Under the pieces are notes generated by a model. The model searched no databases, had not been told where the DNA came from, and worked only from the letters and a program-made list of their open reading frames with translations. DNA of 64,000 nt, taken from positions 68,978-132,977 of the forward strand of contig CAJJDO010000151.1 in NCBI GenBank assembly GCA_905183005.1. The letters are read 5' to 3'. Of the stretch, positions 12,104 through 23,474 are shown one piece after another. Each line of letters begins with the position of its first letter. The stretch's first letter is position 1. The position numbers and the translations under genes are program-made. This DNA comes from Paramecium pentaurelia. Lineage: Eukaryota; Ciliophora; Oligohymenophorea; Peniculida; Parameciidae.

Positions 12104-12955
12104 ATGTCTAGAGTCAAACAATCTTTATGTAAATTATGTTTTTTACAATGTCTAGATGCATAACAATCTCCAAATACAGGTAGAATTTAGAAGATTTCAG
12201 AAAAACTCTCTACTATTTAGATAGGAGTTGAGAATGAAAGATTTTAGAAATTGGAATAAGCTGAATAACGTATTTAATAGGCTGAAGATGCATTTAATGA
12301 GTTTTAGGAGTAAATCTTTACTAAACTCAATGGATTACGAGATTAAGTATACTATCTATTAAATTTATTAACAGTTGGGTAAATTATACAAACAAGTGGA
12401 TGATGACAAAATGGCTAAAGAATAAGCTATTGAAGCCAAGAATAGAGATGTTTAAGCTTTAACAAAGAAGTTTGAAAATGCTATAGAGAACGAGTAACAA
12501 ACAAAGAAGGAAGGAGAAGCAAAGATTCTTAGATTGACAGAAGATAAATCAGCCTTACTTAGAACAGAAGTATAGAAAGAAACTGCTTAAAGAGTAGATG
12601 CCATAGAAGGTATTCATTAAGGATTACAAAATGATTTGCCAAAGATTTAAGAGGCCATTCGAGAAGAAGCTAATGAAAGAGATGAATCTGATTAAAATGT
12701 AAGGAGTATTATTTTAATATTTAGGTAATGAAATCAATCACAGATGAATTAGTAAAATTAAGTAATTTGATCAATGTAGAGAAAAGGAATAGAGATGAAA
12801 GTGAATAATCAATATTTGAAATGCTTAAGGATATAGTGAATAGAGTCAAAGTAGAATTAGATTAAGAGAAAAGAACTAGAGAATAATCAGAAGAACATTT
12901 ACTTAGTTTATTGGAAGATACCTGTAATAAATTAAGTATTGCAGCAAATTTATGA
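12104..12955 (+). CDS. SF-assemblin (striated fibre protein)
   Basis: A 265-residue protein with introns at 12347-12374 (ends CAG) and 12699-12724. After a Cys-containing head comes N-T-G-R-I-Q-K-I-S-E-K-L, then an almost unbroken heptad coiled coil to the end, rich in Glu, Lys and Gln. This composition, the length and the head/rod layout match SF-assemblins, which build the striated rootlets attached to ciliary basal bodies. Paramecium has many SF-assemblin genes for its kinetodesmal fibres; that this one serves there is inference. It is followed 50 bp downstream by CFAP298 on the same strand. Confidence 0.85.
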
Positions 12956-13006
12956 ATAATTTATATTCATATTAGACATTCATGTTTCATATCAATATAT
13001 ATATAT

Positions 13007-14020
13007 ATGGTTCTAATTCATTACAAAAAAACAGAGTTGAATCAATTCTTATATGAATGTAATGGCAATACTCCAAATGATTAAGTCATAAAAGATCTTG
13101 TAGAGAGTAATAAACTATTAATATCATCTTAGTAAATAACATGAGAATCATCCTGGATCGTTTAGCATGTGCAATGGAGGATTTAGCTACTAATGGTAAT
13201 ATATTTATACTATTCATTATATAGGACCTTTAAAACCTGAAGACACTAGAGGACTATCTGAATAATCATTAATTGATGCTGCAATTGAAACTATGGCACC
13301 TGAAAAAAAACCTTGGGCAGTTACTCCTTAATAATTATTACCTGGTCAAAGATTGAATCCTGATAAAACTTCATATCGTACTGGAGTAATTCAGACAGAA
13401 GAATTATCATAAATGGTCATTGAGAATTGTAATAAAGTCAAACAAGCAATTTCAAAAAATTTAGTTGATTTAAAATAATGTCTAACTACAAAGATAGTAT
13501 AGGAACAATTAGATTTGTTAAGAGGTTGTATGATGATATGTTATCCTGGATATCATGGATTACCACCTTGGGAACCAGCTAGAGAAATCTTGGAGGGTTA
13601 ATATGATACTTAAGCTACATTTACAGAATAGTATGATTTCTTAGATGAAAAAAATACATCCTTATGGTGGGCAGGCAAAGAATTATTAAGAGGTAAATTG
13701 TTGTAAGATTTCATTGGAAAAAATGATAAGACAAAAATTGTAATAATAAAATTTTATATTTTAGATTGTAAGATTATAAAAGACTGGTGGTGGAGCTCCT
13801 GTTAGAGAACCTGCTGTTGATGCTGAAACATAAAAGAAAATGATGGCATTCTATTATAAAAAATAATAAGAATAAAAAGTATTATTTTATTTTAATAAAT
13901 TTATAGGAATTAGAAGCTGAAAATGAAGATTAATATTTAAACTCTTAATGGGCTAATCCAAAATAATTGAAATAATAGTTGATGGGAGCTAGTGATTAAA
14001 TTTCATGGAAACCTAAATGA
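13007..14020 (+). CDS. CFAP298: Cilia- and flagella-associated protein 298
   Basis: A 301-residue protein with four introns (13107-13132, 13196-13224, 13740-13764, 13879-13906). It matches the CFAP298/C21orf59/Kurly family over its whole length. Landmarks are M-V-L-I-H-Y at the start, a central C-M-M-I-C-Y-P, L-W-W-A-G-K-E-L, G-K-N-D-K-T-K-I-I, G-G-G-A-P-V-R-E-P, the Y-Y-K-K-Q-Q-E stretch, Y-L-N-S-Q-W-A-N-P and a W-K-P-K end. In other organisms it is needed for assembly or docking of axonemal dynein arms. It is one of three adjacent plus-strand genes with ciliary links. The intron-corrected length is exactly 302 codons. Confidence 0.93.
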
Positions 14021-14076
14021 TCTTTACGTTGTGTAATAAGATAAAAATTAATTAATTAATATAATTATTTTTGTAA

Positions 14077-14779
14077 ATGAAAAGAAAGACTTTATTATTG
14101 GAAGCTGACATTATTCAATAAATTAAAAGTGCATTCAATCTAAATCAAATAGAAATCACTGAATTACTCACATAAGCCAAACGATATGATCCTAAAGGCA
14201 CTGGTTATGTTAGCAAAACAGAGGTTGATGATATTATGAGAGGCATGAAACTTATTTAACAATATAGATCTTAAATTACTTAATAATGAAAAGATGATTG
14301 CAAAATTTAAAGAAGAACTTAAATTACAAGATTCAAAAATGTTAGAACTAAAATAAATATGTGAAATCTATTGCAAATTAAAAAATTATTAACAATAATT
14401 AGATGATGAAGAGACTATCACATAAGAATACAGTATTGTTATTTAAATCATTTTAATCTAGTTGATGCTTTTGTAGCTTTGGGAGGTAATCCAGATAGAA
14501 CTGGTGTTGTTTAAAAATAAATGATTTTTGATATTGTATAAAGTGAATTTGAACTTAAAATTGATTTGGAATCATTTCTTGGAGATTTTTAAGGAAATTA
14601 ATTAGAATTTGAAGATTTTTGTTAATTATTTGAGAATGCAGGTGAAGATGCTAAGTCTTTCATTACTGTATAAAATTTTAATTCATTTTTAGAGCTTTTC
14701 ACAAGCAAAACGTAATAACAATTCTGATTTTACAGTCAGATTTAAAGACTTTGAAAAATGGGAAAAGACTGCTATGTGA
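14077..14779 (+). CDS. EF-hand protein with an apparent 1-nt frameshift
   Basis: About 215 residues with introns at 14433-14461 and 14668-14692. It has an N-terminal EF-hand-like segment (D-P-K-G-T-G-Y-V-S-K-T-E), a charged helix (K-F-K-E-E-L-K-L-Q), and a C-terminal EF-hand-like pair (A-L-G-G-N-P-D-R-T-G). The frame shifts by one base near 14255-14257, in a T run: removing one T joins the two halves smoothly. No splice sites explain it, so it is either an assembly error or a real break. The position next to CFAP298 and SF-assemblin suggests an axonemal calcium-binding protein, but the exact family is not identified. Confidence 0.6.
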
Positions 14780-14823
14780 TTATTGCATTTTAGACTGTAT
14801 TTTAATTACAATAATTATTTTTA

Positions 14824-15249
14824 ATGATTAATGTGTTTAATAAGATTAAGTTGATCATCTTAGAATTTTTATCTAAACACAACATAATACTAAAATAAAC
14901 AGAATCTGTTGCTTTAGATAATTAGATTTCAATTGTTACAAAATTGGATTACTAATTTATGACACCAAAAAAGAAAAATTTGAACTAACAATTTACTTCA
15001 ATTTCTATATCTAAAAGTGAATATGTGTCAAGTTAGGAAATGTTTTCAAAGATAGAGGAGAGTTCTAAAAAGTCAATTGAAGAAAATTATACTAACAATT
15101 TAATGAATATGACAAGTAGTGAATTAAAGCTTCAATTTGGTGCTGCTGTATAATTTATTCTTAATCAAAAATGCAAAAATAATTAGTTAAACTTTGTAAG
15201 TATACATCCAATCATATTTTCAATTGTTAATAATTTCTTTTCAAATTGA
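14824..15249 (+). CDS. Hypothetical protein (141 residues)
   Basis: Intronless plus-strand frame from the ATG at 14824 to a TGA at 15247. The N-terminus is hydrophobic and basic, the middle is Ser/Lys-rich, and the C-terminal 30 residues are moderately hydrophobic. No family recognised. It lies 45 bp after the EF-hand gene. Codon use is coding-like, but the last 25 codons are A+T-rich and might lie beyond an unseen splice site. Confidence 0.4.
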
Positions 15250-15811
15250 CTAACAACATATATGTGATTCAAAAATATCAATAATTGATCAAATTATTAT
15301 TCTATCAATAAAATACTATTCACAATTTTTTTAATATTTTAATCTTATAAAGATTCTTTATTAAAATAATAATAAAGTATTAAAACTATTTTAATTAATA
15401 ATAAAGTATTAAAACTATCCCAAATAGGCATATTAAAAAATTTATATTATAACTACATTATTAATAATCTTACATACTTATCAATTTTTTTTGTCTTTAA
15501 TTGACCTAAATAAGTTTTATTCTCTTTATAATATAAAGCTATATCATTAAAACAAATATTTATTATTAGATTATAGTTATTATATCAATATCTATATAAA
15601 AATATTTGTTTTTTATAAAATAATCCTTATATACCAACTTAACACAAAAACTTTAATCTTAATCAAGGTTATTTTGCAATAAGTATTGTATTTTTATTAA
15701 TATCTTTATCCAAAAATTACTTAAGACACTTCATTATCATATCTTATATTTATGAATATTATATATTTACTTTTAAGTATAATAAATATTAAATTAATAA
15801 TTATTTAGATT
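15250..15811. other. A+T-rich intergenic stretch
   Basis: No gene seen. A roughly 22-bp motif (AATAAAGTATTAAAACTAT) occurs twice in direct orientation between about 15370 and 15420. Confidence 0.35.
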
Positions 15812-17186
15812 ATGAATGAAATGGAATCAAATAAGAGATCAAATTTTTTTGCTTCTAGTGGGAAAAGGGTAATTCAAGAATAATAAGAACAAGTAAATTA
15901 TTTAATTCAAGCAGATGTTGATTCGAGATGATTAACAATATAAATATAATGATTATAAATTAGAAAGACAAGAACCAGTTCCAGTATATTTATAAAGAAA
16001 TGATCGTCCATCAAAAGTAACAGCTGCAGAACGAAAAGAAATTATTCGTAATATTGAAATAGAAGCAAATAGAAATTCAGATGGAGGAATATTTGCAAAA
16101 GTTTATAAATAAAAAGATGCAAAAGATTAATAATAATAAACACAAAAATAAGCATATATTGATGAAATATAAAAGTAAATTGATGAAAAAAGAAAGAGAA
16201 AAGAGGAGGAAAAATTAAAATAAATTGAAGAAGATAGAAAATATGAAGAAAAATTAAGAATAGAAAGAGAATAAGAAAAAATAAATTAAAATCAAAATAA
16301 GGAAGATGATAAAAAAATGATTATTAAATCTCTTAAAAATAAACATCTTAGATAATAATAAGATGATTCTAAATTCATTTTTAACGAATTTGAAGATCAT
16401 TAAATTAATTTAACTAATAATAATATACTACCTCATTATTTAAAAGAAGTTGATGATAAATATGATTAAGAACTTAAACATAAGATAAATCCTCATACTC
16501 CTTTAACTAAATTATAATCTTAAAGAACTTTATAAGACTAAAATTTAATCAATATTACATATAATCCACCAAATACAGCTGGTTAAAATTAAAATAGTAC
16601 TTCATTTAGAAATAATTCATAACATCAATATAATTAATCATTAAATTAATAAGAAATATCATAAATGTAATAACAATAGATGTTTTAATAATAAGCATCA
16701 TATCATGATTCATAATAATAATCTAATTATCAATATTAACCTTACTAATATAGATCATATATGCCATAAATAATTGAATAGATTTAATAGGAATAATAGG
16801 AATTATAAGAAATTAATAAATTTAAAAATAGAGAATAGGAATAAGGCATAGATAAATTAAAAGAAGAAATGGAAATATAATCTAATAGATGGAATGAAGA
16901 ATTAAGAAAATTAAGAGGAGAAGTTTAAATGAATTCTGAAAAAAAGAATAGAGCATTTTATGAATTATATAATCTAAAAGATGAATTAAAAAAATAATAA
17001 TTATTTGAAGAGGCTAATTTGAGATTGTTGAAATAATAGATGGCAAATAAAAAACCTGATAATTTATCTAGTTATGATAAAAAATTAATCTCAGAAAGTG
17101 ATTACAAAAAAAGTTCACGTTAAAGTAGATAACTATCTAATATAGAAGATAATTTATTTTTAGAAAATTTTGTAGATTAAATATGA
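15812..17186 (+). CDS. Coiled-coil protein, possibly centrosomal/ciliary
   Basis: A 450-residue protein with one intron ending in CAG (15893-15914). Residues 60-95 carry T-A-A-E-R-K-E-I-I-R-N-I, then a conserved-looking Y-I-D-E-I-Q-K-Q-I-D-E-K-R-K-R block leading into a long charged helix. The middle is Gln/Asn/Tyr-rich and low in complexity, and a second coiled coil covers about residues 320-400. The D-E-I-Q-K-Q-I-x-E-K-x-x-x block recalls CSPP1/CCDC66-type ciliary coiled-coil proteins, a weak resemblance only. The neighbourhood of ciliary genes is consistent but not proof. Confidence 0.6.
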
Positions 17187-17459
17187 TATTAACTAATTTA
17201 TATTATTGATATATAAAAATCAAGATTACATAAATTATAATATTTATTATTCTAATTTGATTTATAATAATAATAAGAAATACTGATTATTTAAAAGTTT
17301 TATATTAATGACAATTTATGTATTAGATATTACAATAAAACCATTTGATTCAAATATTTTGAATCATTTTTATTGGTTATTCTTAAAAATAGATTAAATT
17401 CAATTAAATTTATTATCTTTTTGTTAATGATTACTTAAAAATTTATAATATTATATATT

Positions 17460-17699
17460 ATGAATTAAAATAAATGTTAATCTGATTCTGGAGGTACTAA
17501 AATTAAAGGACCTGATGAAGATAACTTTCTACTTGTTATGAACTAAGTCTTAGATAGACATAAGTCGATTGCAGCAAAGAACAATGAAAGTTAACTTCTT
17601 TAAAATGCTCTGAAGGCTTTATAATAAGAATTAAATGAAGCTGAATCTAAGAATCCTGGATCTGCTAAATAAATACTAGATTCCATTTTCAATAATTGA
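17460..17699 (+). CDS. Small hypothetical protein (79 residues)
   Basis: An intronless frame from ATG to TGA with good coding composition. The predicted protein is polar, begins with a Ser/Gly-rich stretch, then forms an amphipathic helix (L-L-Q-N-A-L-K-A-L-Q-Q-E-L-N-E-A). No family recognised. A 273-bp A+T-rich gap separates it from the coiled-coil gene upstream. Confidence 0.5.
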
Positions 17700-17769
17700 T
17701 AATACAGAATATTAAATTATGAAATTCATCAATCTATTAAACTTTTATATCCTTTTAATTTTAGTTTAC

Positions 17770-18345
17770 ACAATACTATTTATCATCAAATTTTATATTG
17801 TAGTCCTTAATTGCTCAATTCTTTAGATAATATAAATGTAAATACTTTTACAGAATAAAAATTCTATAAAATTTGACAGATTATAAATCTGAAATTAAAG
17901 GTGCTTAAATATAATATCTATATTTTATAGCTAAATCTCCTTTTGATATCCTTCTTTTCACTTAAAAATTATTTGACTTCTTATACTCACATAATCCTTT
18001 CTTTCTTTGATAGTTACCATCTTTATTTTCTTTCATTACATAGTTATTTATTGTGAATTAATTAAGATTAATTTCTTCAATTATTTAGTACTTTATTATT
18101 TTTAGACTATACTTTCTATATATACTTCACAAGTAATTTAAACTTGCTAATCAATCAGATGCTTATTTTTGCTTCTTATACTAATCTTCTTTGAACCAAA
18201 AGATATATATTTACAATTATTCTTGCCTCGATGACTATCATTTGTATTATGTGAATTTTATCATTTTTATTTTTAAAGCAAATAACTCTACCAATTTTTC
18301 ATCATTCAATACTTAATACATTATTCTAATAAGCTTAGCTAGACA
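17770..18345 (-). other. Unresolved coding-like stretch, minus strand
   Basis: Several minus-strand segments look coding in two phases: one around I-S-F-G-S-K-K-I-S-I-R-S-K near 18150, and another around R-K-K-G-L-C-E-Y-K-K and R-I-S-K-G-D-L-A-I near 17960. TGA codons interrupt each phase. No set of short GT-AG introns was found that joins them cleanly. It is either a gene with unrecognised splice sites or a decayed gene. Confidence 0.3.
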
Positions 18346-18352
18346 CATATCC

Positions 18353-18360
18353 AAAAAAAA
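18353..18360 (-). terminator. RNA polymerase III T-run after tRNA-Thr
   Basis: Eight A residues on the plus strand are a T8 run immediately downstream of the minus-strand tRNA, the usual Pol III terminator. Confidence 0.7.
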
Positions 18361-18361
18361 T

Positions 18362-18434
18362 AGCCAATTGGGGGAATTGAACCCCCGACCCTTTGCTTAC
18401 GAGGCAAATGCTCTAACCACTGAGCTAAACCGGC
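18362..18434 (-). tRNA. tRNA-Thr (CGU anticodon)
   Basis: A 73-nt cloverleaf on the minus strand. The acceptor GCCGGTT pairs with AATTGGC (two G-T pairs), the D arm is GCTC/GAGC, and the anticodon stem TTTGC/GCAAA encloses the loop CTCGTAA, giving anticodon CGT (reads ACG, Thr). The T arm is GGGGG/CCCCC with TTCAATT. No intron. The discriminator base is T. Confidence 0.93.
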
Positions 18435-18467
18435 ATCGTTAAATACTAAATTTATTTATTATATAAA

Positions 18468-19054
18468 TCACAACTCATCATGCATCTTTTTCACATATTA
18501 TATAAACTTATGCTCAAATTGCATTGCTGCAAAATTCAATTGAGTTTCACTGATTGGTTTATAAGTACTTATTCCATTCTCTAAAAGATTAATAAATCTC
18601 TCTTGTTCACCTTCGTAATCTGCTGATACAAAAGCAATTTATAAAGTAGTCCCTAATAAATTATATATATACTCTCTTACCTTTCTTTACTTCAGGTTTT
18701 ACTGTCAATACTACACTCTTAAATTGCTCTTCATTAATTATTATTTATGGAACAAAATTCTAGAGACTTAATCCTACTGCATTTCCATTCATTCCAAATT
18801 ACAAAAAGAAATCAGTCTCAGGAAATAATTCCTTTAAATCTAAAACATTGTAATTATCAATTACTTTTAGCTTTAGATCTCTCATGATAAATCACAAATT
18901 AATTATATTTCTCTGAATAACACAATACTCCATCGAATTCTTTATAATATCCATCCAATACTGTAGCTACTTAAACTTTCACTTTCTACAATCCTGCTTC
19001 CTTTTAATCGCAATTACCAAAAATGAATAATGCGAATAACACTATTAAACTCAT
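18468..19054 (-). CDS. Predicted secreted protein (177 residues)
   Basis: Two introns (18840-18864, 18653-18680) give 178 codons. Residues 1-15 are hydrophobic and end in G-N-C, a likely signal peptide. The rest is a soluble, mixed alpha/beta protein with no recognised family; a conserved-looking segment is F-P-E-T-D-F-F-L-Q-F-G. It ends 34 bp from the tRNA-Thr gene. The upstream membrane-family gene C appears to stop only 20 bp before this start, on the same strand, so the promoter must be very short or lie inside gene C's tail. Confidence 0.65.
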
Positions 19055-19073
19055 TTTTATTAATCAAATTTAT

Positions 19074-22000
19074 TCATTACATTTATTCTTAAATATTTAT
19101 TATATTTACACGTAATACTATATTTTATTATACTATTAGAAAATCAAACTTTTAATACATAAGAAATACTCTATTCTAAATTTGAATAAATAAAATAGAT
19201 TAAATAATTTAAATCAATTTCTATATCATTTACTTTCTTTATTAATAGCATTATTTAATATAGTTTAAAGTATAGAAAATATATTATTAATAGAAAATAA
19301 AAGTGAATTAATTAGAATTAAATAATAAATTAAGATTATAAAATTTATCGTTTTTATTTAGTAATGTTTAATCAAGCTATCCCCTAATAATTTAAATAAA
19401 GGAGCATAGCATATTTAAAGATGACTCAAACTTATTGAAAGATATGTTATCAATAAGTGTATCATATATATATTTTAATTTAATTTATTACTCAAAGCCG
19501 GTTTTTTTCTTTTCCAGTAAACGGTATAAACGGGTTTTTTTCAAAAGAAATATAAATGGCTAGAATATCTAAACATAATTACAATGATTTTTAATTTTGG
19601 TTATAACGAAAAATCTGCTCAAAAATTCCTGATGAAAGTGAAAAAATGAAAGAACAACGGAACTATTAAAATTCCCACAAAATATTAATTATATCCTATC
19701 TTCTTCTGGTTATGTATATCTTAATTTAATTAGATAAGTATTTGTATTAGAATATATCTTAAACAATATTAAACTTAAAATATCTAAATTTGTTTTCAAA
19801 GTTATTGATTTTTGTATATTGATCAGTACTATGATATTAGGAAAATATTTAGATTATTCTGAAATTATATTAAAAAGATTTATTTCTTATAATGTCTATT
19901 CCCAACTGGTTTGTAAATTATGATAAATTTCTATTATACGAATCTTTTTCATAAAAGTAATATAATTTGGTTTGGATTTCAATTTATTCTTTAAGCACTT
20001 TAATAATTGTACAAAATATTTAAAAAAGTCTTTGTTCTTTATTGTTGATAAGTTATTTTATAACCTTAATTTAGGTTTATGAAAAACCATTAATATAGTT
20101 GGTTGATTTGCAAAAAAGATAGAAAATTCTAATTTTACTAATTCTCTTTATTGTTTGACAAGTATCTCTTTTTTATAGAGATCTATTCTTTTTTATTGAT
20201 ATTCTTTCATTTAATGATAAAGATAATTATTTAGAGATTCTTTTTAATATTGAGCTTCCTTAAAGAAATTTAAAATATCTTCTTTATTTTTCAAGCAATT
20301 TTTAAAATTTTAAGCCATAAAATACTCAAACTAAAATGAATTTTCATTGAAATTTAACATAATATAAGATTATTTATCGATCAACTATCGTAATATTCTC
20401 TCCCATTATTTATCTTTTTAAATTAACATAAATTAAGCTCTCATTGCTTAATTGTATTTGTACAAAAAAAATAATTAAGATATTGATACAAACACTAATC
20501 CAGCAATTGGATATAAATTTAAGCCTATTGATTATTTCAAAATGAAAATTATTCTGATTATAGTTATTGATGTCACCTAAAGTAATGCTTCTGGAAATTC
20601 ACTTCCCATTGTTATAAGAAAGCTAGATCCCATCTAGTTTACTCCTTTCAAATGTGAAACTGCTATATCAACTTCTTCATCGTATAAATAAAAAAAAAGT
20701 GTCAACACATGATTTACAATGACTGATAGGATTCTTAAATTTAAATTGTGTCTTGTTAAAAAAATCTCTATTAAGATAAAGAATATCAGCATTGAAAGGT
20801 TTGGATAAAATCTAATTAGATCAGCATCTAATAGATAGGTAATGCATCTAAATATGAAACTACCCATAAAGCNGTATTAGAATATATCTTAAACAATATT
20901 AAACTTAAAATATCTAAATTTGTTTTCAAAGTTATTGATTTTTGTATATTGATCAGTACTATGATATTAGGAAAATATTTAGATTATTCTGAAATTATAT
21001 TAAAAAGATTTATTTCTTATAATGTCTATTCCCAACTGGTTTGTAAATTATGATAAATTTCTATTATACGAATCTTTTTCATAAAAGTAATATAATTTGG
21101 TTTGGATTTCAATTTATTCTTTAAGCACTTTAATAATTGTACAAAATATTTAAAAAAGTCTTTGTTCTTTATTGTTGATAAGTTATTTTATAACCTTAAT
21201 TTAGGTTTATGAAAAACCATTAATATAGTTGGTTGATTTGCAAAAAAGATAGAAAATTCTAATTTTACTAATTCTCTTTATTGTTTGACAAGTATCTCTT
21301 TTTTATAGAGATCTATTCTTTTTTATTGATATTCTTTCATTTAATGATAAAGATAATTATTTAGAGATTCTTTTTAATATTGAGCTTCCTTAAAGAAATT
21401 TAAAATATCTTCTTTATTTTTCAAGCAATTTTTAAAATTTTAAGCCATAAAATACTCAAACTAAAATGAATTTTCATTGAAATTTAACATAATATAAGAT
21501 TATTTATCGATCAACTATCGTAATATTCTCTCCCATTATTTATCTTTTTAAATTAACATAAATTAAGCTCTCATTGCTTAATTGTATTTGTACAAAAAAA
21601 ATAATTAAGATATTGATACAAACACTAATCCAGCAATTGGATATAAATTTAAGCCTATTGATTATTTCAAAATGAAAATTATTCTGATTATAGTTATTGA
21701 TGTCACCTAAAGTAATGCTTCTGGAAATTCACTTCCCATTGTTATAAGAAAGCTAGATCCCATCTAGTTTACTCCTTTCAAATGTGAAACTGCTATATCA
21801 ACTTCTTCATCGTATAAATAAAAAAAAAGTGTCAACACATGATTTACAATGACTGATAGGATTCTTAAATTTAAATTGTGTCTTGTTAAAAAAATCTCTA
21901 TTAAGATAAAGAATATCAGCATTGAAAGGTTTGGATAAAATCTAATTAGATCAGCATCTAATAGATAGGTAATGCATCTAAATATGAAACTACCCATAAA

Positions 22001-22108
22001 GCCTTTTGAAAGTAAATTAAAATGCATAATCCTTATTTACTAAAGAGATTAAGATTAATAGAGTTCTTCGAGTTATTTGTCAAAGAAGAACAAAGTAAAT
22101 TTATTCAT
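19074..22108 (-). CDS. Multi-pass membrane protein, family member C (span contains an artificial duplication)
   Basis: Starts M-N-K-F-T at 22108, like member B. If the duplicate copy and the N at 20873 are removed, the gene is 1905 bp, 635 codons with no intron; the first in-frame TGA is at 19074. Residues 30-215 hold about six hydrophobic segments. The family linker appears as K-D-K-Q-W-E-R-I-L-R-Q-L-I, followed by a Lys/Gln-rich cytosolic region with a helix L-Q-T-S-W-E-Q-T-L-Q-E-I. The C-terminal 170 residues are longer than in A, B and D and could be read-through of A+T-rich DNA. The raw sequence reads the middle of the gene twice. Confidence 0.65.
19744..20872. repeat. Direct repeat 2, copy a (assembly duplication)
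   Basis: This 1129-bp segment is repeated at 20874-22002, offset 1130 bp, with one N (20873) between the copies. As with repeat 1, a perfect repeat ending at an N is the mark of an unmerged contig overlap. It holds the middle of membrane gene C. Confidence 0.9.
20874..22002. repeat. Direct repeat 2, copy b (assembly duplication)
   Basis: Second copy of the 1129-bp repeat. Unique sequence with the 5' end of gene C continues at 22003. Collapsing the copies gives one open frame for gene C. Confidence 0.9.
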
Positions 22109-22138
22109 TTTTAAATAAATATAGAAATTTTCAATTTT

Positions 22139-22930
22139 TCATACAATCAAACCATTCTATTAGTTTGTATATTTTAATTATTTTATGATATGCATTTTAT
22201 TAACAATATTCAAGAAACGATATTTAATAATCAATTTTGATTAAGTAATTATAGTAATTAGTAATAATTTCCTTAAAGAACATGTTTAATAATTATCAAA
22301 TTTTTCAGATTCCCAATATACTTACTAATATTAAATTATCGAAAATAATATTAAACTTAAACTTGTAAAAATATAAATCTCATATTAGTATTTTCTTATA
22401 TAAGAAGCCTGTTTTAAGAATTTCTATTAGAATACAAACATATTTACTTTACTTTTAGAACTTTTTATTTCTTTTAAAGAAGTCTTTTTCTTGAATAGTA
22501 GTTCTGAGTTCCCTTTAGGCAACTTGCTTTTCTTTTTCTGCAACTTAGTTATATCTTACATCCTATTCTAGATATCAAATTAATATCTAGTTTAGATTAA
22601 TTTTTTGTAAAATACTCTTCATCATCAATTCTTTGTTGAAATCTAAATTGTATCTTCTTTGGATTTTTATGAGAATACAATTGAATTCTTAATCAAAATT
22701 ACTTAAGATATGATATTTTGAGATTGAAAATCTTAGAAAAAGATAGGGCTGTAGGTTATTTATTTTAAGCTTAAAGAAATCTTATTAACATTCAATTTAA
22801 TTGTATAAAAATTATTTGAGTAATGTTAAATCTAAAGACAATGATGTTTATAATAGACTTATTTTTATAGGAGATTACATGATATAAGGATATTTGTTAT
22901 TTTTTTGTTGGTATGGGTTCTATTATCCAT
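22139..22930 (-). CDS. Tentative basic hypothetical protein
   Basis: From an ATG at 22930, two introns (22657-22678 ending AAG, 22587-22615 ending TAG) give 246 open codons to a TGA at 22139. The middle has coding character: F-R-F-Q-Q-R-I-D-D-E-E, then a very Lys-rich stretch (T-K-L-Q-K-K-K-S-K-L-P-K). The last 80 codons run through A+T-rich DNA and may not be real. A competing plus-strand frame overlaps 22690-22910. No family recognised. Confidence 0.3.
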
Positions 22931-23330
22931 TCAATAGTTTTTAAGAAGTTAGTAGAAACTCATTCAATTTTTAAGTAATCAAAAAATCAAAGATCATCAT
23001 CTATGAGTTTTATTCAGCTGAATCAAATTATTTATTATTTAATTTTATAATCGCTTCGATAATTTCGATGATTATATTTTATGATTATTGTAGATTATTA
23101 TTTATTTGAGGGTCTATTGTTTATCCTTAAAGGTCTTGAATAATAAATTATATAGTGAATCTTGGATATTTAATAAATATATTTGATTTTCTATTTTTTA
23201 GTTTTAATATAAATGGACATCTGAGTTTTGAAAAAATATTGATTAACTTTATATTCTTCAATAAAATTTGTGATTGAACTAAAATCAATAAGTTTAATTG
23301 ATAATAGTAAACTACAATAATAAAAAAGTC
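22690..23330 (+). pseudogene. Possible decayed membrane-protein gene
   Basis: A plus-strand phase reads like a membrane protein after a 25-nt GT-AG gap near 22847-22871 (Y-L-L-F-F-C-W-Y-G-F; F-I-I-A-S-I-I-S-M-I-I-F; N-L-G-Y-L-I-N-I-F-D-F). At least four in-frame TGA codons interrupt it, and it lacks an ATG. It lies next to and divergent from membrane gene C. It may be a decayed relative of that family, or only A+T-rich chance; the antisense model at 22139-22930 competes with it. Confidence 0.2.
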
Positions 23331-23474
23331 AATTTGATTTAAATTTAAATTATGAATTAATAAAGGGTGTATTGATGGAAGGTATGTTGAAATGAATTGT
23401 TTTTTTGTATATGAATTTGTGATATAATTCTAGTTAATTAATATTAAAATCTGTTAAAAATATAGTTGTTAATA

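Noticed and set aside
20634..20867. Minus-strand 77-residue ORF
   Set aside because: It is a standard-code fragment of gene C inside the duplicated region; the same fragment recurs at 21764-22027 as the true N-terminal part.
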